This document shows, piece by piece, positions 16,669 to 25,400 of a stretch of DNA of 44,049 nucleotides. This DNA comes from Citrobacter sp. Awk 4 (GTDB lineage Bacteria > Pseudomonadota > Gammaproteobacteria > Enterobacterales > Enterobacteriaceae), in NCBI RefSeq assembly GCF_028069725.1, contig NZ_JANEWG010000038.1, positions 1 through 44,049 on the forward strand, written 5' to 3'. The notes under the pieces are model-generated. The model searched no databases, was not told where the DNA came from, and saw only the letters and a list, made by a program, of their open reading frames with translations. Numbering within the stretch: position 1 is the stretch's first letter; the number at the start of each line of letters is the position of its first letter. Made by a program: the position numbers and the translations under genes.

Positions 16669-18519
16669 ATGGCCTTATTACAAATTAGTGAGCCTGGTCT
16701 GAGTGCTGCGCCGCACCAGCGTCGTCTGGCGGCCGGTATCGACTTAGGCACCACCAACTCTTTAGTGGCGACCGTGCGTAGCGGGCAGGCGGAAACGCTG
16801 GCCGATCACGAAGGCCGTCACCTGTTGCCGTCAGTGGTTCACTATCAGCAGCAGGGCCACTCGGTCGGTTACGACGCACGCGCCAATGCCGCGCTGGATA
16901 CCGCCAACACCATCAGCTCGGTTAAACGTATGATGGGCCGTTCTCTGGCGGACATTCGTGCACGTTACCCGCACCTGCCCTATCAGTTTCAGGCAAGTGA
17001 AAACGGTCTGCCGATGATCGAAACTGCGGCAGGATTGTTGAATCCGATACGTGTCTCTGCCGATATCCTGAAAGCGCTGGCGGCGCGGGCAACCGAATCA
17101 CTGTCAGGTGAACTGGACGGCGTCGTCATCACGGTTCCGGCGTATTTTGATGACGCACAGCGTCAGGGCACCAAGGACGCCGCGCGTCTGGCAGGGCTGC
17201 ATGTGCTGCGTCTGCTTAATGAACCGACGGCGGCGGCAATTGCCTATGGCCTGGACTCCGGTAAAGAGGGCGTCATCGCGGTTTATGACCTGGGCGGCGG
17301 CACGTTTGATATTTCGATTTTACGCCTGAGTCGCGGTGTGTTCGAAGTGCTGGCGACCGGCGGTGATTCCGCGCTGGGCGGCGATGACTTCGACCATCTG
17401 CTGGCTGACTACATTCGCGAACAAGCCGGTGTTGCCGACCGTAGCGACAACCGTGTACAGCGCGAACTGCTGGATGCGGCGATTGCGGCGAAAATCGCGC
17501 TCAGCGATTCCGATGTCGTCACCGTGAATGTGGCGGGATGGCAGGGTGACATTACCCGCGAACAGTTTAACGAACTCATTTCCGCACTGGTCAAACGTAC
17601 CCTGTTGGCCTGCCGTCGCGCATTGAAAGATGCCGGTGTCGAGGCGCAGGATGTGCTGGAAGTGGTGATGGTCGGGGGATCCACCCGTGTGCCGTTGGTG
17701 CGCGAACGCGTCGGGGAATTCTTTGGTCGTCCGCCGCTGACTTCTATCGACCCGGATAAAGTGGTCGCCATCGGCGCTGCGATCCAGGCTGATATTTTGG
17801 TCGGTAACAAGCCGGACAGCGAAATGCTGCTGCTGGATGTGATCCCGCTGTCGCTGGGTCTGGAAACCATGGGTGGCCTGGTGGAAAAAGTGATCCCTCG
17901 CAACACCACGATTCCAGTGGCGCGTGCGCAGGACTTCACCACCTTTAAAGACGGTCAGACCGCCATGTCTATCCACGTAATGCAGGGTGAACGTGAACTG
18001 GTGCAGGATTGCCGTTCGCTGGCACGCTTCGCATTGCGAGGAATTCCGGCGCTGCCTGCCGGTGGGGCGCATATTCGCGTGACTTTCCAGGTCGATGCCG
18101 ACGGTCTGTTGAGCGTCACTGCGATGGAGAAATCCACTGGCGTCGAATCGTCTATCCAGGTTAAGCCTTCGTACGGCCTGACGGACAGCGAAATCGCCTC
18201 CATGATCCAGGACTCCATGAGCTTTGCCGAGCAGGATGTAAAAGCCCGTATGCTGGCAGAGCAAAAAGTCGAAGCTGCACGCGTGCTGGAAAGCTTGACC
18301 AGCGCGCTCATTGCGGATGCCGCGCTGCTCAGCGCCGCAGAGCGTCAGGTTATCGACGATGCCGCCGCGCACTTACGCGAGGTTGCACAGGGCGATGATG
18401 TTGACGCCATTGAACAAGCCATCAAAAACGTAGACAAACAAACCCAGGAATTCGCCGCTCGCCGTATGGACCAGTCGGTCCGTAGCGCGCTGAAAGGCCA
18501 ATCCGTGGACGAGGTTTAA
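16669..18519 (+). CDS. hscA: HscA, Hsp70-type chaperone for Fe-S assembly
   Basis: This 616-residue Hsp70 is specialised for IscU. The nucleotide-binding domain (about 1-385) shows [30 protein letters not shown] and [14 protein letters not shown]. The substrate domain follows ([33 protein letters not shown]) with a helical lid. It binds the LPPVK motif of IscU and uses ATP to drive cluster transfer. Its TAA is one base from the fdx ATG, so translation is probably coupled. Length matches E. coli HscA. Confidence 0.97.
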   Translation: MALLQISEPGLSAAPHQRRLAAGIDLGTTNSLVATVRSGQAETLADHEGRHLLPSVVHYQQQGHSVGYDARANAALDTANTISSVKRMMGRSLADIRARYPHLPYQFQASENGLPMIETAAGLLNPIRVSADILKALAARATESLSGELDGVVITVPAYFDDAQRQGTKDAARLAGLHVLRLLNEPTAAAIAYGLDSGKEGVIAVYDLGGGTFDISILRLSRGVFEVLATGGDSALGGDDFDHLLADYIREQAGVADRSDNRVQRELLDAAIAAKIALSDSDVVTVNVAGWQGDITREQFNELISALVKRTLLACRRALKDAGVEAQDVLEVVMVGGSTRVPLVRERVGEFFGRPPLTSIDPDKVVAIGAAIQADILVGNKPDSEMLLLDVIPLSLGLETMGGLVEKVIPRNTTIPVARAQDFTTFKDGQTAMSIHVMQGERELVQDCRSLARFALRGIPALPAGGAHIRVTFQVDADGLLSVTAMEKSTGVESSIQVKPSYGLTDSEIASMIQDSMSFAEQDVKARMLAEQKVEAARVLESLTSALIADAALLSAAERQVIDDAAAHLREVAQGDDVDAIEQAIKNVDKQTQEFAARRMDQSVRSALKGQSVDEV

Positions 18520-18520
18520 T

Positions 18521-18856
18521 ATGCCAAAGATTGTTTTTCTGCCTCATCAGGATCTCTGTCCCGATGGCGCAGTTCTGGAAGCCGAAAGCGGAGAAACCAT
18601 TCTTGATGTTGCCCTGCGCAACGGTATCGAGATTGAACACGCCTGTGAAAAATCCTGTGCCTGCACTACCTGCCACTGCATCGTACGTGAAGGTTTCGAC
18701 TCCCTGGCCGAAAGCTCGGAAGACGAAGACGACATGCTGGATAAGGCCTGGGGACTGGAGCCGGAGAGTCGTTTAGGCTGCCAGGCGCGCGTCACTGACG
18801 AAGATTTAGTGGTCGAAATCCCACGTTACACAATCAACCATGCGCGTGAGCATTAA
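18521..18856 (+). CDS. fdx: Fdx, isc-system [2Fe-2S] ferredoxin
   Basis: This 111-residue adrenodoxin-type ferredoxin supplies electrons for Fe-S assembly on IscU. The four cluster cysteines are in [15 protein letters not shown] (Cys42, Cys48, Cys51) and RLGCQARV (about Cys87). The [14 protein letters not shown] loop is typical of the Isc ferredoxin. It sits between hscA and iscX. Confidence 0.96.
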   Translation: MPKIVFLPHQDLCPDGAVLEAESGETILDVALRNGIEIEHACEKSCACTTCHCIVREGFDSLAESSEDEDDMLDKAWGLEPESRLGCQARVTDEDLVVEIPRYTINHAREH

Positions 18857-18867
18857 CAGGGGGTAGT

Positions 18868-19068
18868 ATGGGATTGAAGTGGACTGATAGCCGCGAGATT
18901 GGTGAAGCGCTGTATGATGCCTTCCCCGATCTTGACCCAAAGACTGTTCGTTTCACCGACCTGCATCAATGGATCTGCGAGCTGGAAGATTTCGATGATG
19001 ACCCGCAGGCATCAAACGAAAAAATTCTTGAAGCCATCCTGCTGATCTGGCTGGACGAAGCTGAATAA
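18868..19068 (+). CDS. iscX: IscX, small acidic isc-operon protein
   Basis: This 66-residue acidic protein ([28 protein letters not shown], ending LIWLDEAE) binds IscS and iron. It is proposed to regulate cluster assembly and compete with CyaY/frataxin. It starts 12 bp after fdx with a strong AGGGGG Shine-Dalgarno. A terminator-like hairpin follows. Confidence 0.95.
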   Translation: MGLKWTDSREIGEALYDAFPDLDPKTVRFTDLHQWICELEDFDDDPQASNEKILEAILLIWLDEAE

Positions 19069-19072
19069 GTAA

Positions 19073-19101
19073 ACGGGCTGCCCACGGGTGGCCCGTTTTT
19101 C
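19073..19101 (+). terminator. Intrinsic terminator after iscX
   Basis: ACGGGC (19073-19078) pairs with GCCCGT (19091-19096), followed by a T-run (19096-19100). It lies five bases past the iscX stop and before pepB, so pepB may depend on read-through or a separate start. Confidence 0.75.
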
Positions 19102-19138
19102 TGTATGTGCGAATTATGTGCGAATAAGGAAAATAACA

Positions 19139-20422
19139 ATGACAGAAGCCATGAAAATTACGCTTTCCACGCAACCTGCTGACGCTCGCTGGGGAGAAAA
19201 AGCGACATACAGCATTAATAACGAAGGCATTACCCTGCATCTCAATGGGAAAGACGACCTTGGTGTTATCCAGCGCGCGGCGCGTAAAATCGACGGTCTG
19301 AGTATCAAACATGTGCAGTTGACCGGGGAAGGCTGGGATACGGATCGCTGCTGGGCATTCTGGCAGGGTTACAAAGCGCCGAAAGGCAGCCGTAAAGTGG
19401 AATGGCCGGATCTGGAGGACGCGCAACGTCAGGAACTGGAGAGCCGTCTGACTATTATCGACTGGGTGCGCGATACCATTAACGCGCCAGCGGAAGAGCT
19501 TGGGCCGGAACAACTGGCGCAGCGTGCGGTGGATTTGTTGTGTAGCGTGGCGTGCGACCACGTCTCTTATCGCATCACTAAAGGTGAAGATCTGCGCGAG
19601 CAGAACTATATGGGTCTGCACACGGTGGGGCGTGGTTCCGAACGTCCGCCGGTTCTGTTGGCGCTGGATTACAATCCGACGGGCAGCAAAGAAGCGCCGG
19701 TGTATGCCTGCCTGGTGGGTAAAGGGATCACCTTTGATTCCGGTGGTTACAGCATTAAGCAAAGCGCGTTTATGGACTCGATGAAGTCCGATATGGGCGG
19801 TGCGGCAACGGTGGCTGGCGCGCTGGCGTTTGCTATTACCCGTGGTCTGAACAAACGTGTGAAGCTCTACCTGTGCTGTGCGGATAACCTGATCAGCGGC
19901 AATGCCTTCAAACTGGGTGATATTATTCGCTATCGCAACGGCAAAAACGTTGAAATCATGAACACGGATGCAGAAGGGCGTCTGGTTCTGGCGGACGGGT
20001 TGATTGATGCCTGCGCACAAAAACCGGAGCTGATCATTGATGCCGCGACGCTCACGGGGGCGGCGAAAACCGCGCTGGGTAATGATTATCACGCGCTGTT
20101 CAGCTTTGACGATCAACTGGCAGGTCGTCTGCTGGCGAGCGCGACGGCAGAAAATGAGCCGTTCTGGCGTTTGCCGCTGGCTGAGTTCCACCGTAACCAG
20201 TTGCCGTCTAACTTTGCAGAACTGAACAACACTGCCAGTGCGGCGTACCCGGCAGGGGCGAGTACGGCGGCGGGGTTCCTGTCGCATTTTGTGGAAAACT
20301 ACCAGCAAGGTTGGCTGCATATCGACTGCTCCGCAACCTACCGCAAGGCACCGGTAGAGCAGTGGTCCGCAGGGGCGACAGGACTGGGTGTCCGCACGAT
20401 TGCTAATCTACTGACTGCCTGA
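19139..20422 (+). CDS. pepB: PepB, aminopeptidase B (M17 family)
   Basis: This 427-residue leucyl-aminopeptidase-family enzyme is Mn-dependent and cleaves N-terminal residues from peptides. The catalytic C-terminal domain has [17 protein letters not shown] and the [14 protein letters not shown] metal/active-site signature. The longest open frame starts at 19088 with 17 extra residues, but [25 protein letters not shown] at 19139 is the E. coli-like start, preceded by AAGGA. It ends the isc cluster; a BIME follows. Confidence 0.95.
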   Translation: MTEAMKITLSTQPADARWGEKATYSINNEGITLHLNGKDDLGVIQRAARKIDGLSIKHVQLTGEGWDTDRCWAFWQGYKAPKGSRKVEWPDLEDAQRQELESRLTIIDWVRDTINAPAEELGPEQLAQRAVDLLCSVACDHVSYRITKGEDLREQNYMGLHTVGRGSERPPVLLALDYNPTGSKEAPVYACLVGKGITFDSGGYSIKQSAFMDSMKSDMGGAATVAGALAFAITRGLNKRVKLYLCCADNLISGNAFKLGDIIRYRNGKNVEIMNTDAEGRLVLADGLIDACAQKPELIIDAATLTGAAKTALGNDYHALFSFDDQLAGRLLASATAENEPFWRLPLAEFHRNQLPSNFAELNNTASAAYPAGASTAAGFLSHFVENYQQGWLHIDCSATYRKAPVEQWSAGATGLGVRTIANLLTA

Positions 20423-20433
20423 AAAGTGTTTTT

Positions 20434-20506
20434 GTAGGCCGGGTAAGCGAAGCGCCACCCGGCATTTTGCCTGATGGCGACGCAGTGCGTCTTATCAGGC
20501 CTACAA
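20434..20506. repeat. REP pair (BIME) between pepB and sseB
   Basis: GTAGGCCGGGTAAGCGAAGC...CCACCCGGCA (20434-20464) is followed by GCCTGATGGCGACGCAGTGCGTCTTATCAGGCCTAC (20468-20506). The two REP units are in opposite orientation, as in BIMEs. They separate the isc/pepB transcript from sseB. Confidence 0.88.
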
Positions 20507-20529
20507 CCCATATATAATTTGTGATCTCT

Positions 20530-21306
20530 ATGTCTGAAACAAAAAACGAATTAGAAACCCTGCTGGAGAAGGCGGCTACTGAGCCCGCGCATCGTCCGGC
20601 ATTTTTCCGCACTTTACTGGAGTCTACCGTCTGGGTTCCGGGCACCGCCGCAGAAGGCGAAGCGATTGTTGAAGACAGCGCGCTGGATCTGCAGCACTGG
20701 GAAAAAGAGGACGGCACGACGGTCATCCCATTTTTCACCTCGCTTGAAGCCTTGCAGCAAGCCGTGGAAGAAGAGCAGGCATTTGTGGTGATGCCGGTGC
20801 GTACCCTGTTTGAAATGACGCTGGGCGAGACGCTTTTTCTCAATGCCAAACTGCCGACGGGCAAAGAGTTTATGCCGCGTGAAATCAGTCATTTGATCGG
20901 TGAAGAGGGCAATCCACTGAGTACTCAGGAGGTACTGGAAGGCGGCGAATCGTTGATCCTCTCCGAAGTGGCAGAACCGCCAGCGCAGATGATTGATTCG
21001 CTGACGACGCTGTTTAAAACCATTAAACCGGTAAAAAGGGCGTTCCTTTGTTCGATCAAAGACAGCGCAGAAGCACAACCCAACCTGCTAATTGGTATCG
21101 AAGCGGATGGCGATATTGAGGAGATTATTCAGGCGGCGGGCAGCGTGGCGACCGACACGTTACCGGGCGATGAACCGATTGATATCTGCCAGGTAGTGAA
21201 AGGTGATAAGGGGATTAGCCACTTTTTTTCCGAGCATATCGCGCCGTTCTACGAGCGCCGCTGGGGCGGGTTCCTGCGCGATTTTAAACAGAATCGGATC
21301 ATCTGA
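20530..21306 (+). CDS. sseB: SseB, enhanced serine sensitivity protein
   Basis: This 258-residue cytoplasmic protein is colinear with E. coli SseB (MSETKNELETLLEKAATEPAHRPAFFRTLLESTVWVPG). Overproduction in E. coli makes cells sensitive to serine; its biochemical role is unknown. It contains an SseB-type N-terminal domain (about 15-135) and a C-terminal domain (about 145-255; FERRWGGFL-type end). An upstream GTG at 20521 would add three residues, but ATG 20530 gives the conserved start. It is unrelated to the Salmonella SPI-2 translocator of the same name. Confidence 0.93.
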   Translation: MSETKNELETLLEKAATEPAHRPAFFRTLLESTVWVPGTAAEGEAIVEDSALDLQHWEKEDGTTVIPFFTSLEALQQAVEEEQAFVVMPVRTLFEMTLGETLFLNAKLPTGKEFMPREISHLIGEEGNPLSTQEVLEGGESLILSEVAEPPAQMIDSLTTLFKTIKPVKRAFLCSIKDSAEAQPNLLIGIEADGDIEEIIQAAGSVATDTLPGDEPIDICQVVKGDKGISHFFSEHIAPFYERRWGGFLRDFKQNRII

Positions 21307-21310
21307 AAAA

Positions 21311-21385
21311 GCCTGATGGCGCTGCGCTTATCAGGCCTACAAGGGGCAATTTTGTTGGCCGGATAGCGTTTAGCGCAATCCGGCA
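21311..21385. repeat. REP pair in the sseB/sseA convergent gap
   Basis: GCCTGATGGCGCTGCGCTTATCAGGCCTAC (21311-21342) and TTGGCCGGATAGCG...CAATCCGGCA (21355-21385) are two REP units filling almost the whole gap between the convergent sseB and sseA stops. E. coli carries the small RNA gene ryfA near here; it is not seen in this window. Confidence 0.87.
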
Positions 21386-21394
21386 TTGCAATCA

Positions 21395-22237
21395 TTAAGC
21401 AGGCTCTACCGGTAAATCGGCGCGTGCGCCCCATTCACTCCATGCGCCGTCATACAGTGCAACGTTCTGCACGCCGAGCGTCGTCAGCGCCAGAACCACG
21501 ACAGCCGCCGTGACGCCTGAACCGCAGCTTGCGATGATCGGTCTGTCAAAACTGACCCCGTGGCTGAAGAAAATAGTATCCAGCTCGTCAGCTGTTTTTA
21601 ACGCGCCATCACGGACCAGTTCACTCCACGGTACGTTTAGGGCGCCAGGAACGTGACCGCGTCTCAGGCCCGGGCGCGGTTCGTCGACTTCTGCATTGAA
21701 TCGTGCTGCCGGACGGGCATCAACAATCTGCGCCGTTTTTTCATGACTGGCCAGCAAGACATCGGTCACACGCACGACTGACTCTGGGGTGAATTTAACC
21801 TCAAACTCCCCTTCACCCGGTGCGGCTTCCCCTTCCTCTAACGGCCGTTTTTCACGCAGCCAGCCTGCAAGTCCACCGGCAAGAATAGAGACATTTTCTA
21901 CCCCGAAGGTGCGGAGCATCCACCACGCACGCGGGGCAGAGAAGAGGTTGCCATCGTCATAGACCACCAGATGTTTATCCTGAAAGACACCCAGTTCGCG
22001 CATTGCGACAGCGAAAGCTTCCGGGCGGGGCATCATGTGCGGCAATGATGAGGTATGGTCGGAGAGCGCTTCGATATCGAAAAAAACAGCCCCGGGGATG
22101 TGGCCTGTGCGGTATTCGCCCGCAACGTCACGGTCTTCTTGTCCTGGGGGAGCCATGCGGGCGTCAATGATTTGTATTTCCGGGTCGTCGATATGTTCTG
22201 CAAGCCAGTCGGCTGTAACAAACCAGGGGGTAGTCAT
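21395..22237 (-). CDS. sseA: SseA, 3-mercaptopyruvate sulfurtransferase
   Basis: This 280-residue enzyme has two rhodanese domains. It transfers sulfur from 3-mercaptopyruvate to thiols or cyanide and generates H2S. The catalytic cysteine is Cys238 in SCGSGVTAAV, the loop form expected for mercaptopyruvate rather than thiosulfate. The first domain has a rhodanese fold without the catalytic cysteine (VVYDDGNLFSAPRAWW). An upstream start at 22393 would add 52 residues, but MTTPWFVTADWLAEHI (ATG 22237) matches E. coli and has GGAG upstream. It diverges from yfhM. Confidence 0.94.
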   Translation of the reverse strand: MTTPWFVTADWLAEHIDDPEIQIIDARMAPPGQEDRDVAGEYRTGHIPGAVFFDIEALSDHTSSLPHMMPRPEAFAVAMRELGVFQDKHLVVYDDGNLFSAPRAWWMLRTFGVENVSILAGGLAGWLREKRPLEEGEAAPGEGEFEVKFTPESVVRVTDVLLASHEKTAQIVDARPAARFNAEVDEPRPGLRRGHVPGALNVPWSELVRDGALKTADELDTIFFSHGVSFDRPIIASCGSGVTAAVVVLALTTLGVQNVALYDGAWSEWGARADLPVEPA

Positions 22238-22445
22238 AGGCGTCTCCATTTTTACCAGTTCTTTGGCAAATTGTCGGCCGTTTGCCGTAAAGGAACAAGT
22301 AAAAGAGGCTGATTTATCAGGCGGAGCCACATTTCTCACTAAAAAATCAGAATTCATCATATTGATACGGACGTACACAACTGGAAATATCACGCATAAT
22401 ATCTTATCAACAGTGGCAACGGGCCTGAGTGGCCAGGGATGAACG
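22238..22445. promoter_or_regulatory. Divergent sseA/yfhM intergenic region
   Basis: This 208-bp gap must hold promoters for both sseA and yfhM. A TAATAT-like -10 (in GCATAATATC, near 22394-22402) is compatible with yfhM transcription. No strong -35 was found for either gene. No operator or small ORF was recognised. Confidence 0.35.
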
Positions 22446-25400
22446 ATGAAACACTTACGTGTAGCAGCCTGTATGCTGCTGGCAGCGCTGGCGGGATGCG
22501 ATAACAGCGACGACGCAACGACAACGGCAAAAAATACTACGTCTGCACCTCAGGCAACAAAGCCTAAAAATGCCGCCCCTGCGCAACAGGCAGCAGCGGT
22601 GAAAGATCCCGCGTTGTTGCAGAAGCTGACTCAGCAAAGCCAGGGGAAAGCGCTAACGCTGCTGGATGCATCGGAAGTCCAGTTGGAAGGCGCTGCCGCG
22701 CTGGTGCTCACATTCTCGATCCCGTTAGATCCTGAGCAAGACTTTTCCCGTACCGTGCATGTGGTTGATAAAAAAAGCGGCAAGATCGACGGGGCCTGGG
22801 AGCTTGCGCCAAATCTGAAAGAATTGCGTTTACGGCATCTTGAGCCAAATCGGGATCTGATCGTGACGGTTGAGCGCGATGTAAAGGCGTTGAATAAAGC
22901 CACGTTTGGTAGCGATTATGAAAAAACCATCACGACGCGGGATATTCAACCGAGTGTGGGATTCGCCAGTCGCGGCTCGTTGCTGCCGGGGAAAGTGGTT
23001 GAAGGCTTGCCGGTGATGGCACTCAATGTGAACAATGTGGATGTTAATTTCTTTCGGGTTAAACCCGAGTCGCTGGCGGCATTTGTCAGCCAGTGGGAGT
23101 ACCGGAATTCAGTCTCAAACTGGGAATCTGACAATCTGCTTAAAATGGCGGATTTGGTCTATACCGGCCGCTTCGATTTAAATCCTGCCCGTAATACCCG
23201 CGAAAAACTCCTCCTGCCATTAAGCGAGATTAAGCCATTACAGCAGGCAGGGGTCTATGTGGCAGTGATGAATCAGGCAGGACATTATAATTACAGCAAT
23301 GCCGCTACGCTGTTTACACTCAGCGACATCGGTGTTTCTGCGCACCGTTATCACAACCGGCTTGATGTTTTTACGCAAAGTCTGGGGAACGGTGCCGCGC
23401 AACAGGGCATTGAGGTCGCTTTACTCAATGATAAGGGACAAACACTGGCGCAAGCGACCAGTGATGCGCAGGGACACGTCCAACTGGAGACGGACAAAAA
23501 CGCGGCGTTATTGCTGGCGAGAAAAGACGGGCAAACCACGCTGCTGGATTTGAAATTGCCTGCTCTGGATCTGGCTGAATTTAATATTGCGGGCGCACCA
23601 GGTTACAGCAAACAGTTCTTTATGTTTGGACCCCGCGATCTCTATCGTCCTGGTGAAACGGTGATCCTCAATGGGTTACTGCGTGACAGCGACGGCAAGG
23701 CGTTGCCCGATCAACCCGTCAAACTGGAAGTGGTGAAACCGGATGGTCAGGTGTTACGTACGGTAGTGAGTCAGCCAGAAAACGGCTTGTATCGCTTTAC
23801 GTACCCGCTGGACAGCGGTGCGGCGACCGGCATGTGGCACATCCGCGCGAACACAGGCGATAACCAGTCACGGATGTGGGATTTCCACGTTGAAGACTTT
23901 ATGCCCGAGCGGATGGCGCTCAACCTGACAGCACAAAAAACACCGATAGCCCCCGCCGATGAAGTGAAATTCTCTGTCGTCGGCTACTACCTGTACGGCG
24001 CACCAGCAAACGGTAATGCGTTGCAAGGACAGCTGTTTTTGCGCCCGCTGCGAGAAGCAGTATCGGCGCTGCCGGGATTCCAGTTTGGTAATATTGCCGA
24101 AGAGAATCTCTCCCGCAGTCTCGATGAAGTTCAGTTAACGCTGGATGATACAGGACGCGGTGAGGTGACGACGACGAGCCAGTGGCAAGAGGCGCACTCG
24201 CCGTTGCAGGTGATCCTACAGGCAAGCTTGCTGGAGTCAGGAGGACGCCCGGTGACGCGCCGTGTTGAACAGGCTATTTGGCCTGCGGAAACATTGCCTG
24301 GCATTCGTCCGCAATTCGCTGCGAAAGCCGTGTATGACTACCGCACGGACACTACGGTAAATCAGCCAATTGTGGACGAAGGCAGCAATGCGGCCTTTGA
24401 CATTGTCTACGCCGATGCGCAAGGCGTAAAAAAGGCGGTTTCAGGATTACAGGTTCGTTTGATTCGCGAGCGGCGTGATTACTACTGGAACTGGTCAGAA
24501 AGCGAAGGCTGGGAATCACAGTTTGATCAAAAAGATCTGGTGGAAGGAGAACAGTCTCTCGATCTTAACGCGGACGAAACCGGCAAAGTCAGCTTTCCCG
24601 TTGACTGGGGTTCATATCGTCTGGAGGTGAAAGCGCCAAACGACGCGGTCAGTAGCGTCAGATTCTGGGCTGGATACAGCTGGCAGGATAACAGCGATGG
24701 CAGCGGCGCTGCCCGTCCGGATCGTGTCACGCTGAAACTGGATAAACCTACCTATCGCCCTGGCGACACCCTCAAGTTGCATATCGCTGCGCCTGCTGCG
24801 GGCAAAGGGTATGCGATGGTGGAATCGAGCGACGGCCCGTTGTGGTGGAAAGAAATTGATGTCCCTGCGGAGGGACTTGAACTGGCGATTCCGGTCGATA
24901 AAACCTGGAATCGCCACGATTTATACCTGAGCGCGCTGGTGGTGCGCCCTGGCGATAAATCACGCTCAGCCACGCCGAAACGCGCTGTCGGGTTATTACA
25001 TCTGCCGTTAGGGGATGAAACCCGCCGTCTGGACCTGAGTCTGGACACGCCAGCCAAAATGCGTCCCAATCAACCGCTCACGGTGAAGGTGAAAGCCAGC
25101 GTCAAACAGGGCGAAACACCAAAACAGGTCAATGTGCTGGTGTCCGCCGTGGACAGCGGGGTGCTGAATATTACGGATTACGTGACGCCGGATCCGTGGC
25201 AGGCGTTCTTCGGGCAAAAACGCTATGGCGCAGATATCTATGATATTTACGGCCAGGTGATTGAAGGCCAGGGGCGTCTGGCGGCGCTTCGCTTTGGTGG
25301 CGATGGCGATGCACTCAAACGCGGCGGTAAACCACCAGTCAACCATGTGAACATTGTGGCGCAGCAGGCATTGCCAGTGGCGCTCAATGAACAGGGTGAA

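Noticed and set aside
21307..21394. Small RNA gene ryfA between sseB and sseA, as in E. coli
   Set aside because: Only two REP palindromes fill this gap; no RyfA-like sequence is recognisable.
22238..22393. N-terminal extension of sseA (52 codons)
   Set aside because: It has no homology to SseA, and the ATG at 22237 has a good Shine-Dalgarno and the conserved start.
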